From: Chloroflexota bacterium | GTDB lineage: Bacteria; Chloroflexota; Limnocylindria; QHBO01 | Reading direction: 5' to 3' | Assembly (NCBI GenBank): GCA_029865285.1 | Contig: JAOUHE010000005.1 | Location: forward strand, 1 to 27,554 | Length of the DNA: 27,554 nt | Part shown: positions 7,191-15,251 of the stretch, in pieces | Numbering within the stretch: position 1 is the first letter of the stretch | Layout: each line of letters opens with the position of its first letter | Made by a program: the position numbers and the translations under genes | Notes under the pieces: model-generated | Databases searched by the model: none | What the model saw: only the letters and a program-made list of their open reading frames with translations | Told to the model about the DNA's origin: nothing

Positions 7191-8457
7191 ATGGGTAGAG
7201 ACCCCGCAGCGTGGTCGCTTCGGCCACGCGGGCGACGCCGACCATGTAGGCCGCGGTGCGCATGTGGACACCGTGGAGTTTGCTCATGGCGTACACGCTC
7301 TCAAAAGCCCGGTCCATGATCTCGCGCAGGCTCTCGTTGATACGCTGCTCGGTCCAGAAGAACGACTGCATGTCCTGGACCCACTCGAAGTAGCTCACGG
7401 TCACGCCGCCGGCGTTGCACAGGATGTCGGGGATGACGAAGACGCCGCGGTCGAACAGGATCTGGTCGGCCTCGGGTGTCGTCGGCCCGTTGGCCGCTTC
7501 GGCAACGATCTTTGCCTTGATCCGCGGGGCATTCTGCCCGGTGACCTGGTTCTCCAGGGCCGCCGGGACGAGGATGTCGCAGTCGAGCTCCAGGATCTCG
7601 GTGTTGCTCACGAGATCGGCGCCGGGGAAGCCGACAACCGTCCCGTGCTCGCGCTTCCATCCGCCGACCCGCGCCGGGTCGAGCCCCTTCGGGTTGTAGA
7701 TCCCGCCGCTCGAGTCGCTGACCGCGATGATCAACGCCCCCTCCGCGGCGAGCAGGTCGGCTGCGATCGATCCGGCGTTGCCATAGCCCTGGATCACGAC
7801 CCTGGCGCCCGCCAGCGGCAGGTTCAGGGCGCGGCTTGCCTGAAGCAGGGTGAAGGTCGCACCGCGGGCGGTGGCCTCGTTGCGGCCGAGAGAGCCGCCG
7901 ATGGCGATCGGCTTGCCGGTGACCACGCCGGGGATCGTATAGCCACGGTGCATCGAGAAGGTGTCCATCATCCAGGCCATCACCTGTGCGTTGGTGTTCA
8001 CGTCCGGCGCCGGAATGTCGCGATCGGGCCCGATCAACGGGCTGATCTCGGTCGTGAAGCGACGGGTCAACCCCTCCAGCTCCCGCATCGAGAGCTTCTT
8101 GGGGTCGACCACCACGCCACCCTTGCCGCCACCGTACGGGATGTTCACCACGGCGCACTTCCAGGTCATCCACATCGCGAGCGCTGCGACTTCGTCGCGG
8201 GTCACGTCCTGGTGGTAGCGGATGCCGCCCTTGGCGGGGCCACGGCTGACGTTGTGCTGGATCCGATAGCCGGTGAAGACCTCGACGTGGCCGTCATCCA
8301 TGGTGACCGGGAAGTTGACGGTCAACTCACGCTGGGGCACGCGAAGGACCTTGCGCAGGCCCGGATCGAGGTCCAGCTGATCGGCGGCGCTATCGAACTG
8401 GGACTGCGCGACCGCCCAGATGTTCGGTGCCTCAGCGACAGGATTCGAACTTGCCAT
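7189..8457 (-). CDS. gdhA: Glu/Leu/Phe/Val dehydrogenase family, glutamate dehydrogenase
   Basis: Reversible oxidative deamination of glutamate to 2-oxoglutarate and ammonia with NAD(P); hexameric and cytosolic. The 422-aa length fits the hexameric bacterial/archaeal class. The substrate-binding GPAKGGIRY carries Lys76, TWK carries Lys100, and the catalytic Lys is Lys112 in YGGGKGG. PAPDVNTNAQVMAWMMD follows, then the Rossmann GYGNAGSIAADLL. Lys76 and the overall sequence fit glutamate better than branched-chain amino acids; I have not tested this. It is the first gene of a probable operon with the 201-aa protein, DRTGG ATPase and HhH-GPD genes. Unlike most first genes here it has a leader of about 84 nt, with a consensus TATAAT at 8548-8553 and a 13-nt dyad just before the ATG, so expression may be regulated. 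Confidence 0.94.
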   Translation of the reverse strand: MASSNPVAEAPNIWAVAQSQFDSAADQLDLDPGLRKVLRVPQRELTVNFPVTMDDGHVEVFTGYRIQHNVSRGPAKGGIRYHQDVTRDEVAALAMWMTWKCAVVNIPYGGGKGGVVVDPKKLSMRELEGLTRRFTTEISPLIGPDRDIPAPDVNTNAQVMAWMMDTFSMHRGYTIPGVVTGKPIAIGGSLGRNEATARGATFTLLQASRALNLPLAGARVVIQGYGNAGSIAADLLAAEGALIIAVSDSSGGIYNPKGLDPARVGGWKREHGTVVGFPGADLVSNTEILELDCDILVPAALENQVTGQNAPRIKAKIVAEAANGPTTPEADQILFDRGVFVIPDILCNAGGVTVSYFEWVQDMQSFFWTEQRINESLREIMDRAFESVYAMSKLHGVHMRTAAYMVGVARVAEATTLRGLYP

Positions 8458-8468
8458 GGGGTTCTGTT

Positions 8469-8481
8469 CTGGAGCCTCCAG
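8469..8481 (-). promoter_or_regulatory. 13-nt dyad CTGGAGGCTCCAG in the gdhA leader
   Basis: A perfect dyad (6-bp arms around one base), 11 nt before the gdhA ATG and inside the predicted mRNA leader. The same 13 nt, in the same orientation relative to its gene, occurs upstream of folE at 15855-15867. It may be a protein-binding operator or a small RNA hairpin hiding the GGAGG inside it. Confidence 0.5.
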
Positions 8482-8485
8482 TACG

Positions 8486-8501
8486 GGCGCTTCTCGGCGC
8501 C
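8486..8501 (-). promoter_or_regulatory. small hairpin in the gdhA leader
   Basis: GGCGC and GCGCC form a 5-bp stem with a 6-nt loop, just 5' of the 13-nt dyad in the predicted transcript. This could be chance in GC-rich DNA. Confidence 0.25.
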
Positions 8502-8547
8502 TCCGCGGATATCGTGCGCGGGAGCGGGCCGGTGCGCGGGTCGCCGG

Positions 8548-8553
8548 ATTATA
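8548..8553 (-). promoter_or_regulatory. -10 element TATAAT of gdhA
   Basis: An exact consensus TATAAT on the minus strand, the best -10 in the window. It predicts a start near 8541 and a leader of about 84 nt. GTGACG at 8573-8578 is a weak -35 (19-nt spacer). The rest of 8458-8619 holds no gene. Confidence 0.65.
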
Positions 8554-8619
8554 GGGGCAGGCGTCGCGCCATCGTCACGGGCTGAAGGTCACGCAGCCGA
8601 GGGCCGATTGTCCGCGACC

Positions 8620-9801
8620 CTAGACCATCTCGACGGCGAGGGCCACCGCTCCCCCGCCGCCCAGGCACAGGGTCGCCAAGCCGTGGCGTCCGCCACGCCG
8701 CCGCAGCTCATAGAGGAGGGTGGTCAGCACCCGCGCCCCCGAGGCGCCGATCGGGTGTCCGAGCGCGATGGCGCCACCGTTGACGTTCACCTTGTCCCAG
8801 TCGAAGCCGAGGGCGTTTCCATCGGCAAGGACCTGGGCGGCGAAGGCCTCGTTGATCTCGATCAGGTCGAACTCGTCGAGGCGCATGCCCAGCTTGTCGA
8901 GGAGCCGGCGGACGCCGTCGATGGGCGCCTCGAAAAGCCACTCGGGGGCCACGTCGGCCTGGGCATACCCGGTGATCCGGGCGATGGGGGCAAGCGAGTC
9001 GCGCTCCACTGCCTCCGAAGACGCGAGCACGAGCGCGGCGGCGCCGTCGTTGATGCCGGGGGCGTTGCCGGCGGTGACGGTCCCGTCGTCGGTCTTGAAC
9101 GCCGGCTTGAGCTTGGCGAGCGCTTCGATGGAGGTGTCCGGGCGGGGACCTTCATCGGTGTCGACCAGCGTCGGTCCCTTCCTGCCGGGGACCTCGACCG
9201 GCACGATCTCATCGGCGAAGCGCCCCTCGGCAATGGCCGCCAGGGCGCGCCGGTGGGAGCGCAGCGCGAACTCGTCCTGTGCCTCGCGCGTGATCCCGTG
9301 CTTGACCGCTACCCGCTCGGCATGCATCCCCATGTGCACGTCACAGCTGGAGCACCACAGCCCGTCATGGACGGTGCTGTCAACCAGATCGGCGTTGCCG
9401 AGCCGGTACCCGGCGCGCGCACCGGGGAGCAGGTATGGGCCGAGATTCATGTTTTCCATGCCGCCGGCCACGACAACGTCCGCGTCACCAGCACGGATGG
9501 CGGCCGCTCCGAGCATGACCGCCTTGAGTCCGCTGCCGCAGACCTTGTTGATGGTGGTGGCGCTTACGCCGTCGGGCAGGCCCCCCTTCAGCGCAGCCTG
9601 GCGCGCAGGCGCCTGTCCGGCCCCCGCCGTGAGCACCTGTCCCATGACCACCTCGTCGATACGTGCGGGGTCTACGCCGGACCGCTCGACGGCGGCACGA
9701 ATGGCAGTCGCCCCGAGATCGGTGGCGGGGACGGTCGAGAGGCCGCCGCCGAACTTCCCCATCGGCGTGCGGGCGGCGGAGAGGATGTATGCGTCGGTCA
9801 T
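8620..9801 (-). CDS. acetyl-CoA C-acyltransferase (thiolase)
   Basis: Cleaves 3-ketoacyl-CoA with CoA, or condenses two acetyl-CoA in the biosynthetic direction. The 393-aa protein has the three thiolase signatures: the acyl-accepting Cys in NKVCGSGLKAVMLG, the catalytic His in NGGAIALGHPIGASG, and the second Cys in LATLCLGGGGAVAL near the C-terminus. Length and sequence fit the degradative/acetoacetyl-CoA thiolase group; chain-length preference cannot be read. ATG 9801 gives the canonical MTDAYILSAARTPMGKF start and is 7 nt from TACCAT. Longer in-frame starts would cross this promoter into the synthetase gene. It lies 41 nt after fadD, in the same direction, so it can be expressed alone or by read-through of the beta-oxidation operon. 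Confidence 0.95.
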   Translation of the reverse strand: MTDAYILSAARTPMGKFGGGLSTVPATDLGATAIRAAVERSGVDPARIDEVVMGQVLTAGAGQAPARQAALKGGLPDGVSATTINKVCGSGLKAVMLGAAAIRAGDADVVVAGGMENMNLGPYLLPGARAGYRLGNADLVDSTVHDGLWCSSCDVHMGMHAERVAVKHGITREAQDEFALRSHRRALAAIAEGRFADEIVPVEVPGRKGPTLVDTDEGPRPDTSIEALAKLKPAFKTDDGTVTAGNAPGINDGAAALVLASSEAVERDSLAPIARITGYAQADVAPEWLFEAPIDGVRRLLDKLGMRLDEFDLIEINEAFAAQVLADGNALGFDWDKVNVNGGAIALGHPIGASGARVLTTLLYELRRRGGRHGLATLCLGGGGAVALAVEMV

Positions 9802-9808
9802 GTCGGAG

Positions 9809-9814
9809 ATGGTA
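9809..9814 (-). promoter_or_regulatory. -10 element of the thiolase gene, leaderless type
   Basis: TACCAT on the minus strand followed by 7 nt and the ATG at 9801. Confidence 0.55.
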
Positions 9815-9842
9815 CGCCGGGACGGGCGGTATGGCCCGCCTG

Positions 9843-11789
9843 CTACTCCTTCTCTTCCTCGCCGAAGAGCTGAGCGACCTTGTCGCTCCACTGCTTGACG
9901 ACGACCCGCGTCTTCACCTTGAGCGACGGGGTCAGCTCGCCCTCCTCCTCGGAGAGCAGGCGCGGCAGCAGGGCGACGCGTCGGGGGCGCTCCCAGATGG
10001 CGAAGCCATCCAGCTTGGCCTTGACCTCGCCCTCCACCATCTTCTGCACCGCCCTCTCCGCCACGAGCTGCTCTGGCGGCATCTCGGCGATCCCGTTCGC
10101 GGCCGCCCAGGCCGCAAGCTGCTCGAAATCGGGGGCGATCAGCGCCCCGGTGTAGGGCTGGTTGTCGCCGAGCACCACGGTCTGGGCGATGTACTTGCTG
10201 GTGAGCATCGCGATCTCCATCGGTGCCGGAGCCACGTTCTTGCCGTTGCCGAGCACGATGATGTTCTTCAGCCGATCGGTGATCAGGATGCGGCCGCCTG
10301 GCTCGATCTCACCGATGTCGCCGGTATGGAACCAGCCCTCGGCGTCGATCACCGCCGCCGTCTCCTCGGGCTGGTTGTGGTAGCCCATCATCACCTGCGG
10401 CCCGCGCGCCAGGATCTCGCCGTTGGCCGGATCGATGCGAATCTGCGTCTCGGCAACCGGCCTGCCGACGGTGCCGAACTGGAAGTCGCCGGGGCGGTTG
10501 ATCGACAGCAGCGGCGCCGTCTCGGTCAGGCCATAGCCCTCCAGGATGAGCATCCCCATGGCGTAGAAGAACTCCCCTACCTCGCGCGAGAGCGGCGCGC
10601 CGCCGGACACGAAATAGCGCACCCGACCACCGGTCCGAGCGCGGATCTTGTGGAAGACCAGCCGATCGGCCAACTTCAGCTGGACCTTGAGCCAGATCCC
10701 GTCCCCGCTTCCGTCAACGTGGTTCTGGTAGTGCCGCGCGCCCAGGCGCTGCGCCCAATAGAAGATCTTCTGCCGCAGCGGGGGTGCCGCCTCGACGGTG
10801 GAGATGACGCGCGCGTAGAGGCGCTCGTACAGCCGCGGCACCGCAACCATGACCGTCGGCTGCACCTCGGCCATGTTCGCGGCGAGTCGCTCGATCGCAG
10901 GCTCCGCGTAGGCGATGGTGCAGCCACGCCCCAACGGAACGATCTGCCCGGCCGCTCGCTCGGTCATGTGCGAGAGCGGCAGGAAGGAGAGGAAGGTGTC
11001 GTGCTCGGTGAAATCGACCGCCTGGATGCCGGCCTCGTAGTTATGCAGGACGTTGCCGTGGGTCAGTACCACCCCCTTGGGGTTGGCGGTCGTCCCCGAG
11101 GTGTGCACGATGGTCGCCACCCGGTCGCGGCCAAACCCCTTCCAGGCCTCGGTCCATTCGCGGATCTCGCCGGGGTCAACGGTGGCGAGGTCGAAGATGT
11201 CGTCGAAGCTGATGGCGCCGTCGGGCAGTCGGCCGCGGTCCTCGATGACGACCACGTGCTCCAGGGTCGGGCATTCGCCGCGTACCTGCTCGATCTTGGC
11301 GGCCTGCTGCAGGTTCTCGACGAAGACGAGCCTGGCTCCGACGTTGTTGATGACGAAGGCGGCCTGGTTCGGCTCCACCGATGGGTAGATGGGGCAGGTC
11401 ACCGCGCCGAGCGACATCGCACCGAGGTCGGCCGCGAGCCAGGCTGGTCGGGTGCGGCTCATGATGCAGACGCGATCGCCGTCGCGGATGCCGATGTGCT
11501 TGAGCCCCATCGCCACCTGCGTGATCCAGTCCCACGTCTGCCGATAGGTGGTCGAGGTCCAGACCGCTGTCTCTTCTTCCTGCGGGAGACCCCCGGTCTG
11601 GCGACGCGACTTCGGCAGCTTCCAGCGCAGCGCCTCCTTGTCCGGGTAGCGCTCGACGCTCTTGTGGACGAGCGCCACCAGGTTGTCGGCGCGCATCTCG
11701 TCGGGGAGGCTGATCGGCTCGCCCTGCGCCTCCATCAGGCGTGGCGCGGCGGCCACGGGGGTATCGCTTGGGACCGTGGTGGTGGTCAT
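9843..11789 (-). CDS. fadD: long-chain acyl-CoA synthetase (AMP-binding, FAA1-like)
   Basis: Activates fatty acids with ATP and CoA through an acyl-adenylate, feeding beta-oxidation. At 648 aa it fits the long FAA1-like branch rather than the shorter E. coli FadD branch. The P-loop-like AMP-binding motif HTSGTTANPKGVVLTHGN lies near residue 226. EGYGLTETAPLLSIN is the adenine-binding motif, and GWFHTGDIGEIE and ITDRLKNIIVLGNGKNVAP are the hinge and C-domain motifs. No signal peptide or clear transmembrane helix is seen, so it is probably cytosolic or loosely bound to the membrane. Its start overlaps the acyl-CoA dehydrogenase stop by 4 nt, placing it last in the five-gene operon. The exact chain length is not predictable. 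Confidence 0.93.
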   Translation of the reverse strand: MTTTTVPSDTPVAAAPRLMEAQGEPISLPDEMRADNLVALVHKSVERYPDKEALRWKLPKSRRQTGGLPQEEETAVWTSTTYRQTWDWITQVAMGLKHIGIRDGDRVCIMSRTRPAWLAADLGAMSLGAVTCPIYPSVEPNQAAFVINNVGARLVFVENLQQAAKIEQVRGECPTLEHVVVIEDRGRLPDGAISFDDIFDLATVDPGEIREWTEAWKGFGRDRVATIVHTSGTTANPKGVVLTHGNVLHNYEAGIQAVDFTEHDTFLSFLPLSHMTERAAGQIVPLGRGCTIAYAEPAIERLAANMAEVQPTVMVAVPRLYERLYARVISTVEAAPPLRQKIFYWAQRLGARHYQNHVDGSGDGIWLKVQLKLADRLVFHKIRARTGGRVRYFVSGGAPLSREVGEFFYAMGMLILEGYGLTETAPLLSINRPGDFQFGTVGRPVAETQIRIDPANGEILARGPQVMMGYHNQPEETAAVIDAEGWFHTGDIGEIEPGGRILITDRLKNIIVLGNGKNVAPAPMEIAMLTSKYIAQTVVLGDNQPYTGALIAPDFEQLAAWAAANGIAEMPPEQLVAERAVQKMVEGEVKAKLDGFAIWERPRRVALLPRLLSEEEGELTPSLKVKTRVVVKQWSDKVAQLFGEEEKE

Positions 11790-12970
11790 CTGCGGATCTC
11801 CTCGATCAAGTGCTGCGCGATGATGAGTCGCTGGACCTGGTTTGTACCCTCGTAGATCTGCGCTCCCTTGGCATCGCGCATGAAGCGCTCCACCGGGTTG
11901 TCGCGTGAGTATCCCGCACCGCCGTACACCTGAACCGCATCGGTCGCGACGCGCATGGCGGCATCCGAGGCGAACATCTTGGCCGCGCTGCTCGCAGCCG
12001 CGATCGCACGGGCCGGAGCGCCGGCGTCGCGTAGTCGTGCGGCTCGCCAGGTGAGCAGCCGTGACGCTTCCACCGCAACCACGGCATCGGCCAGGATCGC
12101 GGCAACCATCTGCTGCTCGGCGATCGGCTTCCCGAACTGCGTGCGCTGGGCTGCGTAGCTCGCGGCGTGCTCGAGGGCTGCCCGCGCGAGGCCGGTGCAG
12201 GCCGACGCGATGCTGATCCGTCCCGACGCGAGCGACTCGAGCGCGATGCGCAGCCCCTCCCCCTCCGTACCGAGCCGATCGGCGCTCGAAACGCGTGCCC
12301 CGTCGAAGATCAGCTCGGCGCTCGATGAGTCACGGATTCCCATCTTTCGCTCATGCGTGCCGACCGTAAACCCGGGCGTGTCGCGGGCGACGGCGAAGGC
12401 CGTGATTCCATCGCGTCCGCGCTTGCGATCGACAGTGGCGAAGACGATGAAGCGTTCAGCATCGCCGGCGTTGGTGATCCAGACCTTGGTGCCGGTCAGC
12501 GCGTAGCCGTCATCGGTCGGATCGGCGCGGAGCGAGAGGGCGGCAGCATCGGACCCGGCCCCCGGTTCGCTCAGCGCGAATGCGCCGAGGTGCGTGCCGG
12601 CGGCCATCGGCGGCAGGAGGCGCGCCTTCTGCTCTTCGGTCCCGGCGAGGTGGATGCACAGCTGCGAAAGGACATGGACCGATAGGCTGACGGCCATCCC
12701 CATGTCGGCCGCCGCGATCTCCTCGATCGCCAGCACCCACGCGAAGTAGGACATCCCTGCCCCGCCGTACTGCTCCGGGTACGGGATGGCGGTGAGGCCG
12801 AGTTCGCCCATCCGGTCGAAGAGCGCTCGGTCGTAGCGCTCGTCCTCGTCGCGCTGCGCCACCGTCGGAACCAGCTCCCGCTGCGCAAATCCGCGGGCGG
12901 TGTCGCGGACAGCGCGCTCCTCCTCGGTCAACGCGAACGGGTCCGGGCGGGCCGGCGCGACGGTCGTCAT
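11786..12970 (-). CDS. acyl-CoA dehydrogenase
   Basis: An FAD enzyme forming trans-2-enoyl-CoA from acyl-CoA and passing electrons to ETF. The 394-aa protein has the three ACAD domains. FALSEPGAGSDAAALSL and VWITNAGDAERFIVFA bind FAD and substrate in the middle domain. RTQFGKPIAEQQMVAAILAD and YGGAGYSRDNPVERFMRDAK are in the C-terminal helical domain. The catalytic base is in IYEGTNQVQRLII, near residue 374, the short/medium-chain position. It could be a butyryl-CoA or broader short-chain enzyme; substrate is undetermined. Four-nt overlaps on both sides (with hbd upstream and fadD downstream) show tight translational coupling. No ETF genes are in the window. Confidence 0.93.
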   Translation of the reverse strand: MTTVAPARPDPFALTEEERAVRDTARGFAQRELVPTVAQRDEDERYDRALFDRMGELGLTAIPYPEQYGGAGMSYFAWVLAIEEIAAADMGMAVSLSVHVLSQLCIHLAGTEEQKARLLPPMAAGTHLGAFALSEPGAGSDAAALSLRADPTDDGYALTGTKVWITNAGDAERFIVFATVDRKRGRDGITAFAVARDTPGFTVGTHERKMGIRDSSSAELIFDGARVSSADRLGTEGEGLRIALESLASGRISIASACTGLARAALEHAASYAAQRTQFGKPIAEQQMVAAILADAVVAVEASRLLTWRAARLRDAGAPARAIAAASSAAKMFASDAAMRVATDAVQVYGGAGYSRDNPVERFMRDAKGAQIYEGTNQVQRLIIAQHLIEEIRR

Positions 12971-13842
12971 CCTGCGATCCGGTTGCCCTTGTCGTCGTAG
13001 AGGTAGAAGCCGCGCCCGGTCTTTCGACCGAGGTGGCCCGCAGCGACCATCTGGCGCAGGAGCGGTGCGGCGCGGAACTTGGGGTCGCCGAAGCCGCGAT
13101 ACAGGACATCCATCACGTTGAGCATCACGTCGTTGCCGATGAAATCGGAGAGCTCCAGCGGCCCCATCGGATGGTTGAGACCGAGCTTGGCCCCGGTGTC
13201 GATATCGTCAGCGGTCCCGGTGCTCTCCATCAGCGCGAAGATCGCCTCGTTGATGAACGGGCCGAGCATCCGGTTCACCAGGAAGCCGGGCATGTCGCGT
13301 GACTGGATCACCGTCTTGCCCAGGTCGCGGGCAAAGGCGGCCGCGGCCGAGGCGGTCTCGTCGTCGGTCTCCAGGCTGCGGATGATCTCGATCAGGCGCA
13401 TGACCGGCACCGGCGAGAAGAAGTGCAGGCCGATGAACTTCGTCGGCCGATCTGTCGCCGTGGCCAGGCTGGTGATGCTGATGCTGCTCGTGTTGCTGGC
13501 GAAGATGGCACCCGGGTCGGCGGCGGCGGTGAGCCGGCTCCACGTCTCGCGCTTGATCGCCTCGTCCTCGAACACGGCCTCGATCACGATGTCGTGACCG
13601 GCGGCTGCGTCGGCTCCCACCGAGGTGTCGATCCGCCCGAGGAGCGTGTCGGCGGCGGCCTGCTCGAGCTTGCCCTTCTCGACCTGCCGCGCGAGGTTGC
13701 CGGCGATGCGCGCCTTGCCCTTCTCAGCGAGTTCCGCGGTGCGGTCGCTGAGGGTGACCGACTTGCCGACGGCGGCGCTGACCTGGGCGATCCCGTGACC
13801 CATCAGCCCGGCGCCGATGACGAAGACGCGCTCAATGCTCAT
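12967..13842 (-). CDS. hbd: 3-hydroxyacyl-CoA dehydrogenase (single-domain, Hbd type)
   Basis: NAD(P)-dependent interconversion of 3-hydroxyacyl-CoA and 3-ketoacyl-CoA. The Rossmann motif VFVIGAGLMGHGIAQVSA is at the N-terminus. NTSSISITSLA and GLHFFSPVPVMRLIEII, the latter with the catalytic His, come next. The C-terminal domain has MPGFLVNRMLGPFINEAIF and LELSDFIGNDV. At 291 aa it is the stand-alone Hbd form, with no fused enoyl-CoA hydratase. The ATG at 13842 overlaps the meaB stop by 4 nt, and a TAGGCT sits 7 nt before it, so an internal promoter is possible. Longer upstream starts would lie inside meaB and are rejected. Activity may serve beta-oxidation or polyhydroxyalkanoate/butyrate metabolism. 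Confidence 0.94.
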   Translation of the reverse strand: MSIERVFVIGAGLMGHGIAQVSAAVGKSVTLSDRTAELAEKGKARIAGNLARQVEKGKLEQAAADTLLGRIDTSVGADAAAGHDIVIEAVFEDEAIKRETWSRLTAAADPGAIFASNTSSISITSLATATDRPTKFIGLHFFSPVPVMRLIEIIRSLETDDETASAAAAFARDLGKTVIQSRDMPGFLVNRMLGPFINEAIFALMESTGTADDIDTGAKLGLNHPMGPLELSDFIGNDVMLNVMDVLYRGFGDPKFRAAPLLRQMVAAGHLGRKTGRGFYLYDDKGNRIAG

Positions 13843-14765
13843 GACCGCAAGCCTACCAGCCGCTCCGCGGCGGTGACCGGATCGACGCGACGCTCGGCGA
13901 CGGCTTCGACGAGCTCCTCCCACTCCGGATGAGCGGTGGCGGCGCGGACACCGATCTCGGCCGCGGCACGGCGCAGTTGGTTGCGGGCACGCTGCATCGC
14001 CTGATCCGGCGCGCGGGCAGCGGCGCGGTGCGCATCGATCGCATCGGCCAATGCATCCACCCCCGCACCGTCGAGAGCCGTCGTGGTCAGGATGGCCGGA
14101 GGCTGGCGAGTGATCCTGCCGCCGACGCTCGAGAGCATGGCGCGAAGCTGCCTGGCGGCAAGCTCGGCGCCGGGCCGGTCGCCCTTGTTCACGACGATCA
14201 CGTCGGCGACTTCCAGCAGGCCCGCCTTGATCGCCTGCACCTCGTCCCCCATCTCCGGCACCTCGACCACCACGGTCGTCTCGGCCAGCCGCGCGATCTC
14301 GACCTCGCTCTGCCCGGCGCCGACCGTCTCCACGACGACGGGGTCGTACCCGGCGGCATCGAGCACCGCAGCGGCGATCCAGGTGGTGCCGGCCAGCCCG
14401 CCCAGCTCACCGCGGCTGGCCATCGAGCGCACGAACACGTCGAGGTCCCCGGCATGCTCCATCATCCGGATCCGGTCGCCCATGATCGCGCCGCCTGTGA
14501 ACGGCGAAGACGGATCCACGGCGAGGATTCCGACTCGCCGCCCGCGCCGTCTCCAGACGGTGGCCAGGGCGTTCACCAGGGTCGATTTGCCACTGCCGGG
14601 CGGCCCGGTGATTCCGACCAGGTGCGCTCCGCGAGACGCGGCGAAGAGCGAGGGGATCAGCTCCCGAACGCCGTCTGCGCCGCCTTCGATCGCGGTCAGC
14701 AGGCGCGCCAGGGCTCTCCGCTCACCCGCAACGGCGCCCGCCAGGAGCGGGACGAGGTCGGTCAT
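13839..14765 (-). CDS. meaB: methylmalonyl-CoA mutase-associated GTPase MeaB
   Basis: A G3E-family GTPase chaperone that protects and reloads B12-dependent acyl-CoA mutases. The 308-aa protein has Walker A GITGPPGSGKSTLVNAL, then VGILAVDPSSPFTGGAIMGDRIRM (switch I region), the MeaB-typical FVRSMASRGELGGLA, and VVETVGAGQSEVEI in the switch II/Walker B region. VVNKGDRPGA supplies the NKxD guanine-specificity motif. Its position 20 nt after the B12-binding mutase subunit strongly supports the assignment over the old ArgK name. It is coupled by a 4-nt overlap to hbd downstream. It probably acts with a mutase large subunit encoded elsewhere. Confidence 0.95.
   Translation of the reverse strand: MTDLVPLLAGAVAGERRALARLLTAIEGGADGVRELIPSLFAASRGAHLVGITGPPGSGKSTLVNALATVWRRRGRRVGILAVDPSSPFTGGAIMGDRIRMMEHAGDLDVFVRSMASRGELGGLAGTTWIAAAVLDAAGYDPVVVETVGAGQSEVEIARLAETTVVVEVPEMGDEVQAIKAGLLEVADVIVVNKGDRPGAELAARQLRAMLSSVGGRITRQPPAILTTTALDGAGVDALADAIDAHRAAARAPDQAMQRARNQLRRAAAEIGVRAATAHPEWEELVEAVAERRVDPVTAAERLVGLRS
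13850..13855 (-). promoter_or_regulatory. possible internal -10 before hbd
   Basis: TAGGCT on the minus strand, 7 nt before the hbd ATG, but inside the meaB coding end. It matches the local spacing rule but could be chance. Confidence 0.25.
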
Positions 14766-14785
14766 CAGTTGATGGCCGGCCGCGC

Positions 14786-15202
14786 TCAGGCGGACCGGCG
14801 CGCGTGCTCGCGGAAGTAGCGCGCGATCTGGCCGATGCTCGTCCCAGGGCCGAACACCTCGCCGATCCCGATCGCCTTGAGCTTCGTCACGTCAGCATCG
14901 GGGATGATTCCGCCGGCTGCGATCAGCACATCGTCCATGCCGCGCTCGCGGCAGAGCTCGGCAACGCGCGGCAGGAGCGTCATGTGCGCGCCCGACAGGA
15001 TCGACATCCCGATCACGTCCACGTCTTCCTGCTCGGCTGCGTCGGCGATCATCTCCGGCGTCTGGCGGAGGCCGGTGTAGATCACCTCGAACCCCTCGTC
15101 GCGGAGGCCGCGCGCGAGCACCTTGGCGCCACGGTCGTGGCCGTCGAGCCCGGGCTTCGCGATCAGGACGCGGATCGGGGTGGTGCGTTCGTTCTCGGTC
15201 AT
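14786..15202 (-). CDS. B12-binding small subunit of an acyl-CoA mutase (methylmalonyl-CoA mutase type)
   Basis: A 138-aa stand-alone cobalamin-binding domain, like the C-terminal domain of methylmalonyl-CoA mutase. It has the base-off/His-on motif DGHDRG (DxHxxG), SILSGAHMTL (SxL) and AAGGIIPDAD (GG). It would bind adenosylcobalamin and pair with a separate catalytic large subunit, as in split mutases of archaea and several bacteria. That subunit is not in the window, so the substrate could be methylmalonyl-, isobutyryl- or 2-hydroxyisobutyryl-CoA. The adjacent meaB and fatty-acid genes favour methylmalonyl-CoA from propionyl-CoA. It is the first gene of the five-gene operon, with a -10-like TAGAAT 9 nt before the ATG. 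Confidence 0.92.
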   Translation of the reverse strand: MTENERTTPIRVLIAKPGLDGHDRGAKVLARGLRDEGFEVIYTGLRQTPEMIADAAEQEDVDVIGMSILSGAHMTLLPRVAELCRERGMDDVLIAAGGIIPDADVTKLKAIGIGEVFGPGTSIGQIARYFREHARRSA

Positions 15203-15211
15203 GCGCGTTCG

Positions 15212-15217
15212 ATTCTA
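15212..15217 (-). promoter_or_regulatory. -10 element of the mutase/beta-oxidation operon
   Basis: TAGAAT on the minus strand, 9 nt before the ATG at 15202. It would drive mutase subunit-meaB-hbd-acd-fadD. Confidence 0.5.
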
Positions 15218-15251
15218 GTCGGCGCGACCGGCGCAGCGACCGCGCATCGGT

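Noticed and set aside
9802..9842. Short GC-rich hairpin between fadD and thiolase (CGGGC/GCCCG)
   Set aside because: Only a 5-bp stem, so it is not reported as a terminator.
7264..9873. 869-residue open frame on the plus strand, opposite gdhA and thiolase
   Set aside because: It is the antisense mirror of two well-supported genes, spans the gdhA promoter gap, is low in hydrophobic order and matches no family. GC-rich codon use keeps such frames open.
9663..11855. 730-residue open frame on the plus strand, opposite fadD
   Set aside because: Same reason: fadD on the other strand has clear motifs; the antisense product is Arg/Asp/His-rich with no domain.
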